Assembly (NCBI RefSeq): GCF_030463535.1
Contig: NC_132894.1
Location: forward strand, 26,680,625 to 26,744,624
Length of the DNA stretch: 64,000 nt
Source of the DNA: Salminus brasiliensis
Lineage: Eukaryota; Chordata; Actinopteri; Characiformes; Bryconidae
Direction of reading: 5' to 3'
Shown here: piece after piece, positions 48,700-60,800 of the stretch
Numbering within the stretch: the stretch's first letter is position 1
How the letters are laid out: every line of letters begins with the position of its first letter
Translations under genes and position numbers: made by a program
Notes under the pieces: generated by a model
The model's input: only the letters and a program-made list of their open reading frames with translations
Told to the model about the DNA's origin: nothing
The model's database searches: none

Positions 48700-49140
48700 A
48701 GTGAGCTTAGTGATTTTGAGTGTGGTATGATACAACATGGATAGCCACTGTGTATAATTGTGGTGAGAAGAAAAAGCATCTCAGGATTGACAAAATGTCG
48801 AACAGGAGAAGACCACATCAGATTCTGCTTCTGTCAGCCAAAAACAGAAAGCTGAGGCTACAGTGGGCACAGACTTACCAAAACTGGACAGTTAAAGACT
48901 GGAAAATCGTAGCCTGGTCTGATGCCTCTCAGTTTCTGCTGAGACACACAGATGGTAGGGTCAACATTTGGTGCCAGCAGCATGGATCCAACCGGCCTTG
49001 TGTCAACAGTCCAGGCTGGTGACGGTGGTGTAATGGCGTAGATAATGTTTTCCTGGCACACTTTTGGCCCTGTAATGCTGATCAATCATCATTGATGCCA
49101 CATTCTGTTGAATTATTGTGCATCCATACAATCCCATAAA
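48700..49140 (+). pseudogene. Tc1-like transposase remnant
   Basis: The frame 48720-49022 contains KLRLQWAQTYQNWTVKDWKI then VAWSDASQFLLRHTDGRVNI, the catalytic-core block of Tc1 transposases. Family members read WSDES at the first catalytic Asp, here WSDAS. Downstream, homology to the GGGGVMVWG segment continues only in broken frames (49010-49080). The remainder, including the DNAPCH block, is missing or unrecognisable. It is non-functional. Confidence 0.85.
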
Positions 49141-49269
49141 ACATGTTTGAGTTGTTGTAGATGGGAGATTTCCAGTTTCTAGAAATCTGTGTGTTTGAGG
49201 TATGCTACAGAACACCTAGGTAAACCAGATTTGGTGAGATTTGGTGGTGTGTTCTTTAGACTGGTGAAA

Positions 49270-49470
49270 TCAACATAGAACTCAGGCAGGCAATAAAGGC
49301 ATGTTTGAAGCAAAGAAAGGACCATACCAACTGTGAAGCATGGGGGTGGATGTCCCATGCTGTAGGCTTGTGTTGCCAGTGGCACTGGCAAGATTTTAAA
49401 GGTGGAGGGAAGAATGGATTCCACAAAATACTGCTGAAGCTAAAACAGAGGATGGCTTCAATAACGCATA
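49270..49470 (+). pseudogene. Second Tc1-like transposase fragment
   Basis: The stretch accataccaactgtgaagca followed by tgggggtggatgtcccatgc resembles the conserved VKHGGGSIMVWGC region of another Tc1 subfamily, but stop codons and frameshifts are frequent. It differs from the remnant just upstream, suggesting two independent insertions. Confidence 0.55.
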
Positions 49471-52400
49471 CCTCATGAATCCACTATAGACTACCTGATT
49501 AGACACTAACTAAGCCTTTGAAAGCCTTTGCATTTCTAAATGTTTTTCTTTTGCAAGTCTACAAGAGAATTATACAAGGGGTCCCCTTTTCACATCTCTC
49601 AATAGTGCATAATGTTTTCAACCTAGCGAATAAAATTGTTAGATGAGAGTCGGTTCTGTGGCCAACGGTTGATTCACACTTTCCAGAGTTATGACCTGCA
49701 AGGAAGTGGCAACCCTCAAATATACAAATAAGTAACAAAAGAAAAAAACATGAAGTAAACCTAGTAAGTTGCCACACAATCTGCCAACACAGCTTGACAC
49801 AGACTCCACAAGTGTCTGGAACTGTACTGGAGGGGTTGAACACCATTCTTGCAAAAGATAATCCCTCAGTTTGTGTTCTGATGTCTAGAGAACTATCTAA
49901 CATGAACAGCGTCTCCACAACTGATGGCATTCTTCTTAATACATGCATCAAACCATTCAGTGACACCAATATTCTGTGAATGGCTGCATTGTCACCTAGG
50001 AAGAGACCACTCCTATCATGATAACTGATTTGCTGTGTTACTGCTAAAACATTAGGCACTTGAACAGTGTGATCTCTTATTAAAGACATAGATCTTCTCC
50101 ACTTGCCAAATTGTTCCAAAATTGAGGTTGGAAGCCCCCACTTAACATCTTAAGTCATGCTGGAGAGCATGGCAGGATGTTAACTGCTTGATTTGATCAT
50201 GTAGCACACCTAATTGGAAGCTCCCGTCACGTTTTTTCACTCATCTATTCAGGTTTCTCATCCCAACTGTAGACTGACATTGGGCATGTCACTTAAACAG
50301 TCATTAGAGAATTTGCTCCCAGGTTCTCAAGTTTAGAGCTCATAGTAGCCTTTCAATGGACATACTGGGACATTGGGTTAAAAAATGTAATGCTATGGTG
50401 GAGATAATGTAATGTCTGCATTGAATGACCTTCACCAAAAACATGCTGCTGAGGAGAGAGGAAAAGTATAGTTTGGGTTTCTACAACAATACTTTTCCTT
50501 GGTGCAGACCATCCAGCAATTTGGGTTTGTCTGTCATGGAGCAGTTCCCTCTTTTTCCCAGATGACTACTGGCAGCTAACCCAGGTTTATTTAAACAAAG
50601 TGCTGGCAGTGGAACTGGAATCCCTGCCCATGGCCCTGTTGTGCCTCAGACTTCTTCCTCGTTCTCCATCAGGCTTTATCTGCAGCCTTCACACTTTCAC
50701 TGTCCATATGTGAGGCTGAGTTGTCTGCATTTCAGCCTTAAAAATTCTGTCTTGAATAGCCTCTCCTCACATACTGCTTCATTTCAGGGGCTCCACAAAG
50801 TTCCTCTGAGTTGCTAAGGGAAACATTTATTTGGCCCTCTCCAAATAAATGCCCATGGCTTGACTCACCCCCTACTGCTTTCCACAACTCAACATGTGCT
50901 AGGTGGAGGCTCTAGTTGGCACTCCTTGACCTGAACAAAAGGAAATGCAGGACCATCATTGATTACCTAACTGAAAGCAACTATTAATCAGAATATCCTG
51001 AGGCAAATGGGCTCTTTTTGGTTTTATTTGACTAGACAGACTGCATAAGAATAGGCTCTCTAGGCTACATTAGGACCATCCAAGTGCCAGTGGTTCACAT
51101 GTTGAAAGCAGAAACTGGCACCCTCTAGTGGTTACAGAAACCTCCTGAAGAAAATGCTGGCTTTCACATTTTCCAGTGAGTCATGGCCCTAATACAGCAA
51201 GATTCTCTCACAAACCTTTTTCACTTGGGTCTGTGACTTTTTTAACCATGAGGACAATTTCGCAAGTTAATACACCATATCCTGCCTGACAAATAAGAAC
51301 ATCTTGTGTGAAGATGTAAAGATGAATATCACATACACTCCATTCACTGGGTTTTCACTGGGCCTTTTACAAAACAGTGCAGTGTTCTCATGCCATAGCC
51401 AGCTGGGGAACGGGGCTTTGTGTGTTTGAACTGTAAAGCTTTACTGAGCGTTTCTCTGGAGATAAGTTAAAGAGGTGTGCCGGTCCCATGCTCAAGCTTG
51501 CAAAACGACATTCCCCATAATGGCTAACAACTGAGCCTCTCATCCAATGATATAAATCACTGGATTAAGGGTTCCTCTCTCCTGTCCCACTGCTGGCGAG
51601 TGATCGTATTGTCACTACTGTAGAGTAGTTATGCTTGGCTTGATCTTCATCCCACAACTCATCCATCATGTTTGCTGGAGAGCATGGGATACAGAATGTG
51701 GTCTTCAACTCTATCAACTAACATTGAAACAATCCAGCCTAGGGTTATAGGAGTTAGGGTTATAGCCCTGATGAGAGGGCTGTGGGCTGCACTCTCTTCT
51801 ACGGATGACCATAAACAAGATTTGCTGTTTTTTTGGAGAATGAAAACAAGTCCGGCCTCAGGCAGTACTCACCTCCAATGGTTTAGTCAAATTCCCATGT
51901 CATATAAGCACCTCACATCTGACACCTCACTTATTTGCCACCTCACTTCTGAAGTCAACTGTATAAATGAGAGGTTGTGTACTAACAACCACTACTCTAC
52001 GAGGAAGTCTTTATACCAGATTTTGGCACATTTCGGGATGAGTATTTGATTGCATTCATGGGACAGAGGAAGGCTCAGGCAAGGGAGCAAAAATAAATAA
52101 GTTGTGAAGGGTTGGAAATATATGCAGACTTTTTCCACATTCTAAACTATCTGTAAACATGTTCTAAGGAGAGTTATGAAATAACTTATTTTTTGTGATT
52201 TAGTTATCCCCCTTTTAACCCTGTCATCTATCATTCCTGGCTCCACATATCAGAGGAGGGACTGGCTTCCGACCACAAAGCAGAAGCCACCCGAACTCCA
52301 GCCCAAAACTCCCCCTAATTCTCCCCCTCTCTTACATTCTTCTCCTAAATCATCATAAGCTTGGTTCAAACTTGCAAACACTGACATAGCTTACAGAGTT

Positions 52401-52794
52401 TTCATCTATCGACTAAACTATACATAGGTTTAACCTCTTTTCTAAGCTTCTAGGGACCATTAGTATCCTTAATTGCTTATTATTATACATTATTACAAAT
52501 TAGTAAGCATGTAAATTATATACAAAAGTTATGTAAATTCCTGGGGCCTAAGCATATTCCAGTAGGAGCGACAGCTTGCACCTCTGTCACTTTGCCACTG
52601 GATGGCCTACTGGGTCATTCCTTATTATTTCATTCATCATCAATATTTTCATGCAAGGTAAATAGTTTGACTGCAAAAAGAATAGAAAAAAAAAATTTTT
52701 TGGATTAGTTCTGAACTGCAAATGTCACTCCAACTTGTCCTAAGATCTTTGGATGGAGCTCCTTTAGTATTCATGAGTAATACAAGATGATAAA

Positions 52795-53250
52795 CTATAT
52801 GGACAAAAGTATTGAGACACCTGCAGGAGCTTTAATGATGTTCCATTCTAAATCCAGAGGCATTATTATGGAGTTGGTCCCCCCCTCTGCAGCTCTAAAA
52901 GGTTAGGAAGTCTGGACTCTTATGCACTACATGCTAACGCACTAACTTTACATAGTCTGCCACTTTGTGGTTTAGTGGCTGTGGTTCCTAAATGCTTCCA
53001 GTGTTCACTAACAGCACTCACTGTTGAACATGAAATATGTAGGAACAAAGAAATTTCACAAAGTTGTTGCAATAGTGGCATCCTGTACCACGCTGGAATT
53101 TAGTGAGCTCTTTCGTACGACCCATTTTAATAATGTTTGTAATGGCAGACTGCACGGCTAGGTGCCTGATTTTATACACTTGTGGGAACGGGACTGAATA
53201 AAACACCTAGATGCAATGATTAAAAGGGTTGTCCCAATATAGTGTAGATG
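52795..53250. mobile_element. Short non-autonomous Tc1-type element
   Basis: It begins actatatggacaaaagtatt and ends near gttgtcccaatatagtg (about 53228-53245), the degenerate ends of a fish Tc1-like family. The interior from about 52960 (ccactttgtggtttagtggc) to 53245 aligns by eye with 11380-11665 of the PHLPP2-intron copy. At about 450 bp it has no coding capacity. Confidence 0.7.
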
Positions 53251-55704
53251 AATTTAGATAATTTTTGCATGCGTATGACCTAGACCAGGACTGGGATTAG
53301 GAACCTACAAAATTAGGCTATGTGTTTGTGAAGGTGTGCTGAGGAAGAAGGCTCTCCATGGTGTAAACGAGTCATATATGGTGGAATGACAGTTTGATGA
53401 TTCTTTGGCACGATATGCCGTCTTGCTTGCCAGCTTTCTCACCAACAACTCAATCCTGTTTTCTAGCTCTTCAAGGCCAATTAATTTGCCTTCCATTGCC
53501 CATTGTCAAAACACTTTAGAGTTTATACTGAAGATGCGAAATATTTGGTTGCAGTCCATACAGACACAGGGCATTCTGGAAAGCTGTTAGCTGATGTGTT
53601 TGGTCATATTAAATACAATTTACTGGGTCATGGCATTCAAACTGCAATTTGGTTGAAGTGCCATGACTCTTCCCAGCCTCTAAATGCTTCTGACACTTGA
53701 CTGATGTATGCACCTGCACACACAGGTTCCAATAAATACAGCCTAACTTTTGGAAACAGCCCGCTTTCCCCCTTCTGCCTCCATCAGTAATTTGTCCCCC
53801 TTTTGTTCGGTGCAGGTGCTGGTGTGGTATAGCAGGACGCAAATTCTCATCCCTGGTTGACCGTGCACTAGCTTTCGGCTACCATTTTTTGTCTGACTCA
53901 AATACTGCCTCCAAGTCCTCCTCTAAAGTTCCAACATACGACTTGAGAATTTGCTGTGAATTTGTCTGAAAACAATCTGTCTCAGGTGTAACAGGAAACA
54001 TGCTGAATTTCAGTATAACCACATAATACCTTGTCCTTGAGGTATTTAAACTCATTCAAACTAAACTAAATTCAGTTAAATTAGGCCGCAAACACATTCA
54101 AGTTCCCACTTGCACATCCCATTTCATTCAAGCTTTAAAGAGTATACCAACCCTCAGCATCTGCTGGTCTTCCACTCTCTCAGCATATTGGAAAAACTAG
54201 GGTAACTAGCGTGCAGAGGCCAGGGCTGCGTCCCATTTGCGTACTACACACTAATACTGTAAGGTATGGGCTATATACTAATATATTGCGAGTTTGACAG
54301 GTTAGTACACAAAATATTACACAACAACCTATTGTATTGCTATGCCAACATGCGTAGCTGTAAGTTCTCTAGCCGCCATTGCTGCTGCACTTTATCTTCG
54401 TTATCCACCATTTTTCTAATAATTGAGTACCTTTCCCTTTCGCATTGCATTGTGGGATAATCGTGTCCAACCACACTCACAAAACAGCTGGTACTAAATA
54501 TGTATCCTGGATATGTGACTATACTCAACCACTCAAAATCTAGCTGTTATTAGTAAGTAGTATGCAGTTGGTCTTGAGGAGTGTAGAAAGGAGCCAGATG
54601 AAACAGTGGGAGCCTCAACATGGGAAAGGTTGCCGGCCACAGCTGCTTAATAGAGGGGAAATGCTCACTCTCTCATCCTCAATCTAGGCAGAATCGGATT
54701 TTCAACCTCTCTTGGCGAACCAGCCAAAAGTAAGTTATACTACAAGGTGCAACAAGCAGCAAGTATGTGAAAAAGTAAAAAAAAAAACCCTGTAGTGTTT
54801 ACTTGCTCTTTAAGCCAGCAGAGTCTGCGCTTTGTGGAGTTGTAATGTAACAGAATGGAGCTGGTGAGAAACACATTTGAGCTGATCTGCAGCAACAAGT
54901 TCAGCCATGTGTGAGGAAAAGCATGGCACGCTGTGGCAGAGGTATGAACAGTTTCGTGCCAGCCTTTAAAAACCCTCAATTTCCCCACTGTTTAACCTGA
55001 GGCGCAGATCTTAATGGATCCCCTGCGGCTTTTGTCCGTCAGATGCCAAGTCTTGTAAGAAAGGCTGTAATAAGAAGCGCTGTTCTGTAGCCACCACATG
55101 TCCCCATTTCAAACTCAGAAACACATAAATATAGCCATAATAAATAAATATCAATATTGATATAATCCAGAAAAATGACCAAAAAATAAATATATTGTTA
55201 TATTATAAATAGAATATCTTTTTATTTTAATAAAAGTAATGAGAGATGCATGTTTTTGTAGGTATAGTGCTTGCAGGGTTAAGCCTTGTCCTATTCCTCG
55301 ACTACAGTATTTTAAATGGATCATTTCCATTAAGAAAACATAATCCAGGACTAGCCTTAATCACTGTCTGGGAAACCAACCCATATTAAAATTGAATTAA
55401 TCCCCTTATTTAATCTAATAATGCTGTTTCACTCATCTTCAGCCATCCGTGCGTACTACTGTAGTGTAAACTGTAACACTATTCGATTTGAATAGGAATC
55501 GTGTGGGATTTCCTGTATTACTGAAACAGTATTACTGAACTACATCCGTTTTATAACCGTCATCAATCTCTTATTGACACGAAAATAACTGATGTCATCT
55601 TCGCAAAAGTTCACATCTGCTGTCGTAAACTGAAAAAATATCGTCCTTCTGTGGAAAGATTTGATTTACATTCTTTGCGTCTTCGTCTCGACGTGTTTCG
55701 TCAG

Positions 55705-55706
<2 letters not shown>

Positions 55707-55745
<39 letters not shown>

Positions 55746-55754
55746 CCCCCCCCC
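55707..55754. repeat. (CT)n followed by poly-C, just upstream of the CRISPLD2 TATA box
   Basis: About 36 bp of CT dinucleotides, then 12 C. It ends about 40 bp before the TATA box. Confidence 0.95.
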
Positions 55755-55793
55755 TCTACTCCCACTCCTTCCCCTCAGCGGGGTCTCCTTCTT

Positions 55794-55800
55794 TATAAAA
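55794..55800 (+). promoter_or_regulatory. CRISPLD2: CRISPLD2 TATA box
   Basis: TATAAAA in cttctttataaaaggagctg. About 25-30 bp downstream lies tcactcactcagaatc, an initiator-like pyrimidine/CA context, followed by an ATG-free leader exon with a good donor. This contrasts with the TATA-less CpG promoter of USP10. Confidence 0.7.
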
Positions 55801-57788
55801 GGAGCTGAACGCTCTACTCACTCACTCAGAATCAGAAAGTCCTACAGCTGCTGCCAACAAGCCCAACTCCTCAGACTCGTTTAACTAAAAAGGGAAAGAT
55901 CTGCCAAGAGAGACTGCTGAGACTGCTGAGCTCCGACCTGCAAGACCCTGTTGGAGTTACTGGGGGAAAGAGCACACTTGGTAAATTCACCTCTTTTATT
56001 TATTTTGCTGTTTGCATGCTGTAGACCTTATTCACACTGGGCAATTTAACTGGGCAGATTTTACTTTTGTATTTATTTCTGTTGCTCGGCACTCTTCATG
56101 TGTCTGTTGCAGTTCTTCATGTATCTCTGAATTAATGTGTGTTCATGTCCGGCATGTTTATCTGCTGTTTCAACGGACCAGCACTGACCGTATGAATGGT
56201 AAGGCCAGGCAATGCCAGTGTGATAGGTGAGCACCGAGTAGACTGAGCATGGGGGTTCATCGTGGACAGTGTAGCTGTCTTTACAGCCAGGTTTACTCTG
56301 GGAGAGTCAGAGAGAAGGGGGGGTGGGGGGGGGGTGCAATCATTCACAGGCTGTGTGGTTCAGCATGTAATGATACTCTCAGGTATGTAAGTGTCAGCAC
56401 TCGCACCATGCTGCCAGAGCACAGGCCGGAACAATTACCACAGCAAGGCCATTTTATATGGTTCTTATAATATCCTGTCTGTAAGCAGTAGGGTGGAAGA
56501 GCTGATGCTGACATCAGCTATACTCCTACCTGCAGGTTCCTAAATGGTTCTTGCCTTGGAAGTTTGGGTCTAAGATCATCTAGAACATTTACATTGCACA
56601 TTATGTGGAGGATCTATAGACTTTAACAAGGAACTTCTACATTATGTGGAGGTTCTATAGACTTTAACAAGGAACTTCTACTTTATGTGGAGGTTCTATA
56701 GACTTTAACAAGGAACTTCTACTTTATGTGGAGGTTCTATAGACTTTAACAAGGAACTTCTACATTATGTGGAGGTTCTATAGACTTTAACAAGGAACTT
56801 CTACTTTATGTGGAGGTTCTATAGACTTTAACAAGGAACTTCTACATTATGTGGAGGATCTATAGACTTTAACAAGGAACTTCTACATTATGTGGAGGAT
56901 CTATAGACTTTAACAAGGAACTTCTACATTATGTGGAGGTTCTATAGACTTTAACAAGGAACTTCTACATTATGTGGAGGATCTATAGACTTTAACAAGA
57001 AACTTCTACATTATGTGGAGGTTCTATAGACTTTAACAAGGAACTTCTACATTATGTGGAGGTTCTATAGACTTTAACAAGGAACTTCTACATTATGTGG
57101 AGGTTCTATAGACTTTAACAAGGAACCAGTGCATTATCTATAAAGAATCTATAGACTTTAAAAACAAACATTATGCGGGAAAAACAGCATTATGGGGAAC
57201 CACAAGGTTCTTATATGAACCTTAGAGAACCCTTTCTGGAAGTGAGTTGTCCAATGGAGAGGCCAGGACATGTGGTCAGGCTTTGCTAGGGTGTGTGTAG
57301 ACAGATAACCTAGCCGACCTTTTGCTGCCTGGAAATTCAGTGGAGGGGAGAAATCAGTGGTGAGATGCACATTTATGAGAGTGGAGAAGAAGAAAAGAGA
57401 GAGAGAGAGCGATGGAGGGAAGGGGTGTGGTGGCTGGGCCTCACAGAGGACTGTTGCTGGAGCAGTGACAGTGTGTTGACACAGCCTGGGTGTCAGACCT
57501 CAAGCCTGTGGACAGAGGGGGGAGAGTGAGGGAGAAAGTGAGCTGGAGGAAGCAGTGCGGCTCCATCGTGTCTCTCTTTCTCTCCTCTCCTCCGAGCGCT
57601 GGTGTGCATGCTGACTTAGGAGGAGTTGCTGTTTGACTTCTTAGAGCCAGCAGGCGGTGGCTGTCGCTGGCACATTGGCAGGAGCCCTGGTAGCTGGCAG
57701 TGCCCATCAGGAGAGTGTCACTTGTGCTCCAAATTCTCCCCTGAAAAAAATGTCTCCTTCATCTCCCTCTCTTTTTCCTTCTGGCTTT

Positions 57789-57840
<52 letters not shown>

Positions 57841-60800
57841 ACTCTCTCACTCTCTCTCTCTATTTCTTTCTTTCTGCATTCTACATACTACATTCTGCAT
57901 ACACATTAGCTATATCATGCCCTTGCTCTTTCTTTCTCTCCATCTCTATTCGTCTTGATTTGACTACACTCCAGGGTTGTCCCATTTTCTCAGTTGTAAG
58001 TTCTGTCCGGCCCCACTAATGAGGACGGTCCAGCCTGTGAGCCGTTCGTCTGTTAGAACTTGCCGCTTTAACCCTCACCCAGCAGTTCATTGTTAGAATA
58101 GAAAGTTAATGAGATGAATCAGATGCCCAGAGGGCTCGACGTTTCTGCCGCTATGTCAGCAAAGGCGCACTAATCAAGAGAGCTTGGTTAAGCAGCCTGT
58201 TGCGTAATCAATATTTGCAACAGGATCACAATGGCTTATTGTTGTGAGGGGCTCTGCCATAATAACTGTAGTATTATCAGTGAGATGAAAGGGGCTTTGG
58301 TCCGATTTGAGTGAGTAAGCTGGAAGAAATCAGATGGGATTTAGCGCCAGCAGTGTGATGGACAGGGGTCCGGCTGGCACACAGAGGCGCACTCTCGTTT
58401 GATGTGGACTAATGCGGGTGATTTAATTGCCTCAGCAGTGGGTGTTGCAGCAGAGGGGAAATCCTTTGTTGTGAAAGGTAAATGTCATCACGCCAAGCCC
58501 ATGTAATTCTCTTTAGATTGATGGATGGCATGCGGTGGCTTTTTATGAACAGAGCGTCTGTGTGGAGGGCCAAAAAATGTCTGAGTGAGGCAAATAGGCA
58601 ACAAATTCCTGATCACAACTGTTGTTTATTGATTTAAGGGTAATATTATTGTTACGTAATATTAGGCTAATATTGGTATTGTATAATATTGCTGGTTGCA
58701 TGTTCACACGTCATTGCAACAAGAGTGAAGTGTGCAGTGCTTTCTGCAAATTTTTCTTAGGGACTTAGTGAGTTTTTTTTTTTAAATACATTTTGAAGGT
58801 AAGTGTTGCATTAATGACCTTGACCCTCACTGAATCCATACTCTCTTCTCAGGCGTGCATCCAGCCCAGCTGTCTGCTGCAGCTCTCGCACACAACAGCC
58901 CACCCCAGTCAGCCCTTTAGCCACAGACCACCTCCAGTCTCTCGTCTAGTTGCTGCCATGTCCAGACCGCTTCCCGTGATCTTACTGCTGCTGTCCACCC
59001 AGCTGGCCTCCTCCCTCTTCCTGCCTGATTCTACGGAGCTGAGGCGGCTTCTGAGCCGCTATGAGAATGAACTGGAGCCCAACAGCACGGCCTCGGGCTC
59101 ACGTGTCCGCAGGGCCATCCAGTGGTCAGATCGTGAAGAAATCCTCGCACTTCACAACAAACTGAGAGGAGGTGTCTACCCCACCGCCTCAAACATGGAG
59201 TACATGGTAAGTGTATAGGGAGATCAGATGGCTTGTTAGATATAGACTTTTTGTCCATTGTCCAAAAGGAATATCCCTCAGGATGTCTCCTGAATCAAAT
59301 TCCCCACAGGCAGTACATACTCCTGCATGATCTATGAATCATGCCTACTATGAATGATCTGATAATTATAGTCATAATATTGCAATACTTCAATATATCG
59401 ATATTTTGTTCCACCCCTAGGTATTAATAACTTACTTTGCTTGTTGACTACATTTAGCATAAGGGGGAAATTGTGTCAGGATATTTGGCAGAAATCAATG
59501 TGAGGGAGGCTCCAGGGAGCACATCTGCACATGAAAAGGTGAATACAGCATGAGGTGGAATATGTTCAGCAGTGCTACTAGAGAGGCTTTAATGCCAGCC
59601 ACTCATGCAGACTACTCTAAACAGCAGTGCTGAATTATAAACAGAGCTAGCCCAGTTTGTATTCTGCGTCATGCGGCTGATGCAGTCACCTCTTCACCGA
59701 AGCTAAAGATCTCTCAGGAGAGTCTGTGCTTGAGTTTGACCCAAACGTGAGGAGCAGTGTTGATTTTAGGAGTGTGATCTTGGTTGGAAAAGATGAACTC
59801 ATGAGAGGAGGCTGCCAGAGTGGCGTTGTGTGGCCTGCGTTACTGTGGACATAATTACACAGTCTGAGCTACATGCTGAAATAGAAAGAGAAGGAGAAAT
59901 AGAGAGGCCCAGCCAGTACTGACAGCTCTGTGGGCACAATGCATTTACAATCAAGATGATCTGTGATACTATTTGTTTGGTCACACACTGATTGTTTTAT
60001 TTGATAGGAAACACTTGATTATTTGAAGCAATCAATCCTTAAAAAGTAAAAAGTAAAAAAGCCCATTCCAGATGTCATAGTTCTTCCTCTGTGACACAAT
60101 GCAGCCAGCAATGGCAAAGTGTTGGCTTGTACATGCTTCTTCTTAGATACATGAAGCACTAGCTGCCACTAATTGAGCATCACAGTAACTGCCAACTTGG
60201 ATCTAGAAGCCAATTTTAGCAGTTTGGAGTATTTATGTATTTTCTGTATTAATAGCTCAGTTTAGTTGTTTCAGAAGGTCACGATACATAAGAGCATACT
60301 TTGTAGTTCCATAATTACAGACTGTAGTCTGTCTGTTTCTCTGCATACTTTATTAGCCTCCTTTCACACTGTTCTTCAGTCGTTCGGACCCAACAGGACC
60401 ACTACAGAGCAGGTATTATTTGGGTGGTGGGTCATTCTCGGCACTGCAGTGACACTGACGTTATGGTGGCGCGTTAGTGTGTGTTGTGCTGTACAAGTGG
60501 ATCTCACTGTCCACGCTATTCGACACTCTTCCTAGTTGGTCCAACTTGTAGATGAAGTAAAGTCAGAGACCAAAGCTCATCTGTAGCGGCATAGTTTTGT
60601 GTTGGTCAACCTCTAGTCCTTCATCAGTGGTCACAGGACGCTGCCCACAGGACACTGTTGGCTGGACATTTCTGGTTGGTGAACTATTCTTACTCCAGCA
60701 GTGACACTGAGGTGGTCTGTAATGATAGAACTATAGTGCTCTATAAATGCTCCTGTATGTTATGCTGAGCTGATATAATGTGATGAGTTCATTTCAAATC

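Larger units (their letters stand above)
46586..55790. other. Intergenic region USP10-CRISPLD2 with decayed transposons
   Basis: I recognise no gene. The region holds a 90-bp (TA)n, Tc1-like transposase remnants at about 48700-49470, a short Tc1-type non-autonomous element at about 52795-53250, and AT-rich sequence. The 49559-50119 minus-strand open frame (186 codons) and 51672-52049 plus-strand frame (125 codons) match nothing I know and lie among repeat remnants. I cannot classify the block from 50150 to 52700. Confidence 0.6.
55981..58852 (+). other. CRISPLD2: CRISPLD2 intron 1
   Basis: About 2.9 kb. It contains the 41-bp minisatellite (56600-57132) inside a palindromic repeat, a (TC)n tract (57792-57837), GA/CT-rich patches and no recognised exon. 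Confidence 0.7.

Noticed and set aside
49559-50119. 186-codon minus-strand frame in the USP10-CRISPLD2 gap
   Set aside because: It has no recognised domain and lies among transposon remnants. A database search with the protein would be decisive; a conserved hit in several fishes would reverse this.
51715-51770. Telomere-like phrases (tagggttat, ttagggttat)
   Set aside because: There are only two loosely spaced copies and no TTAGGG array.
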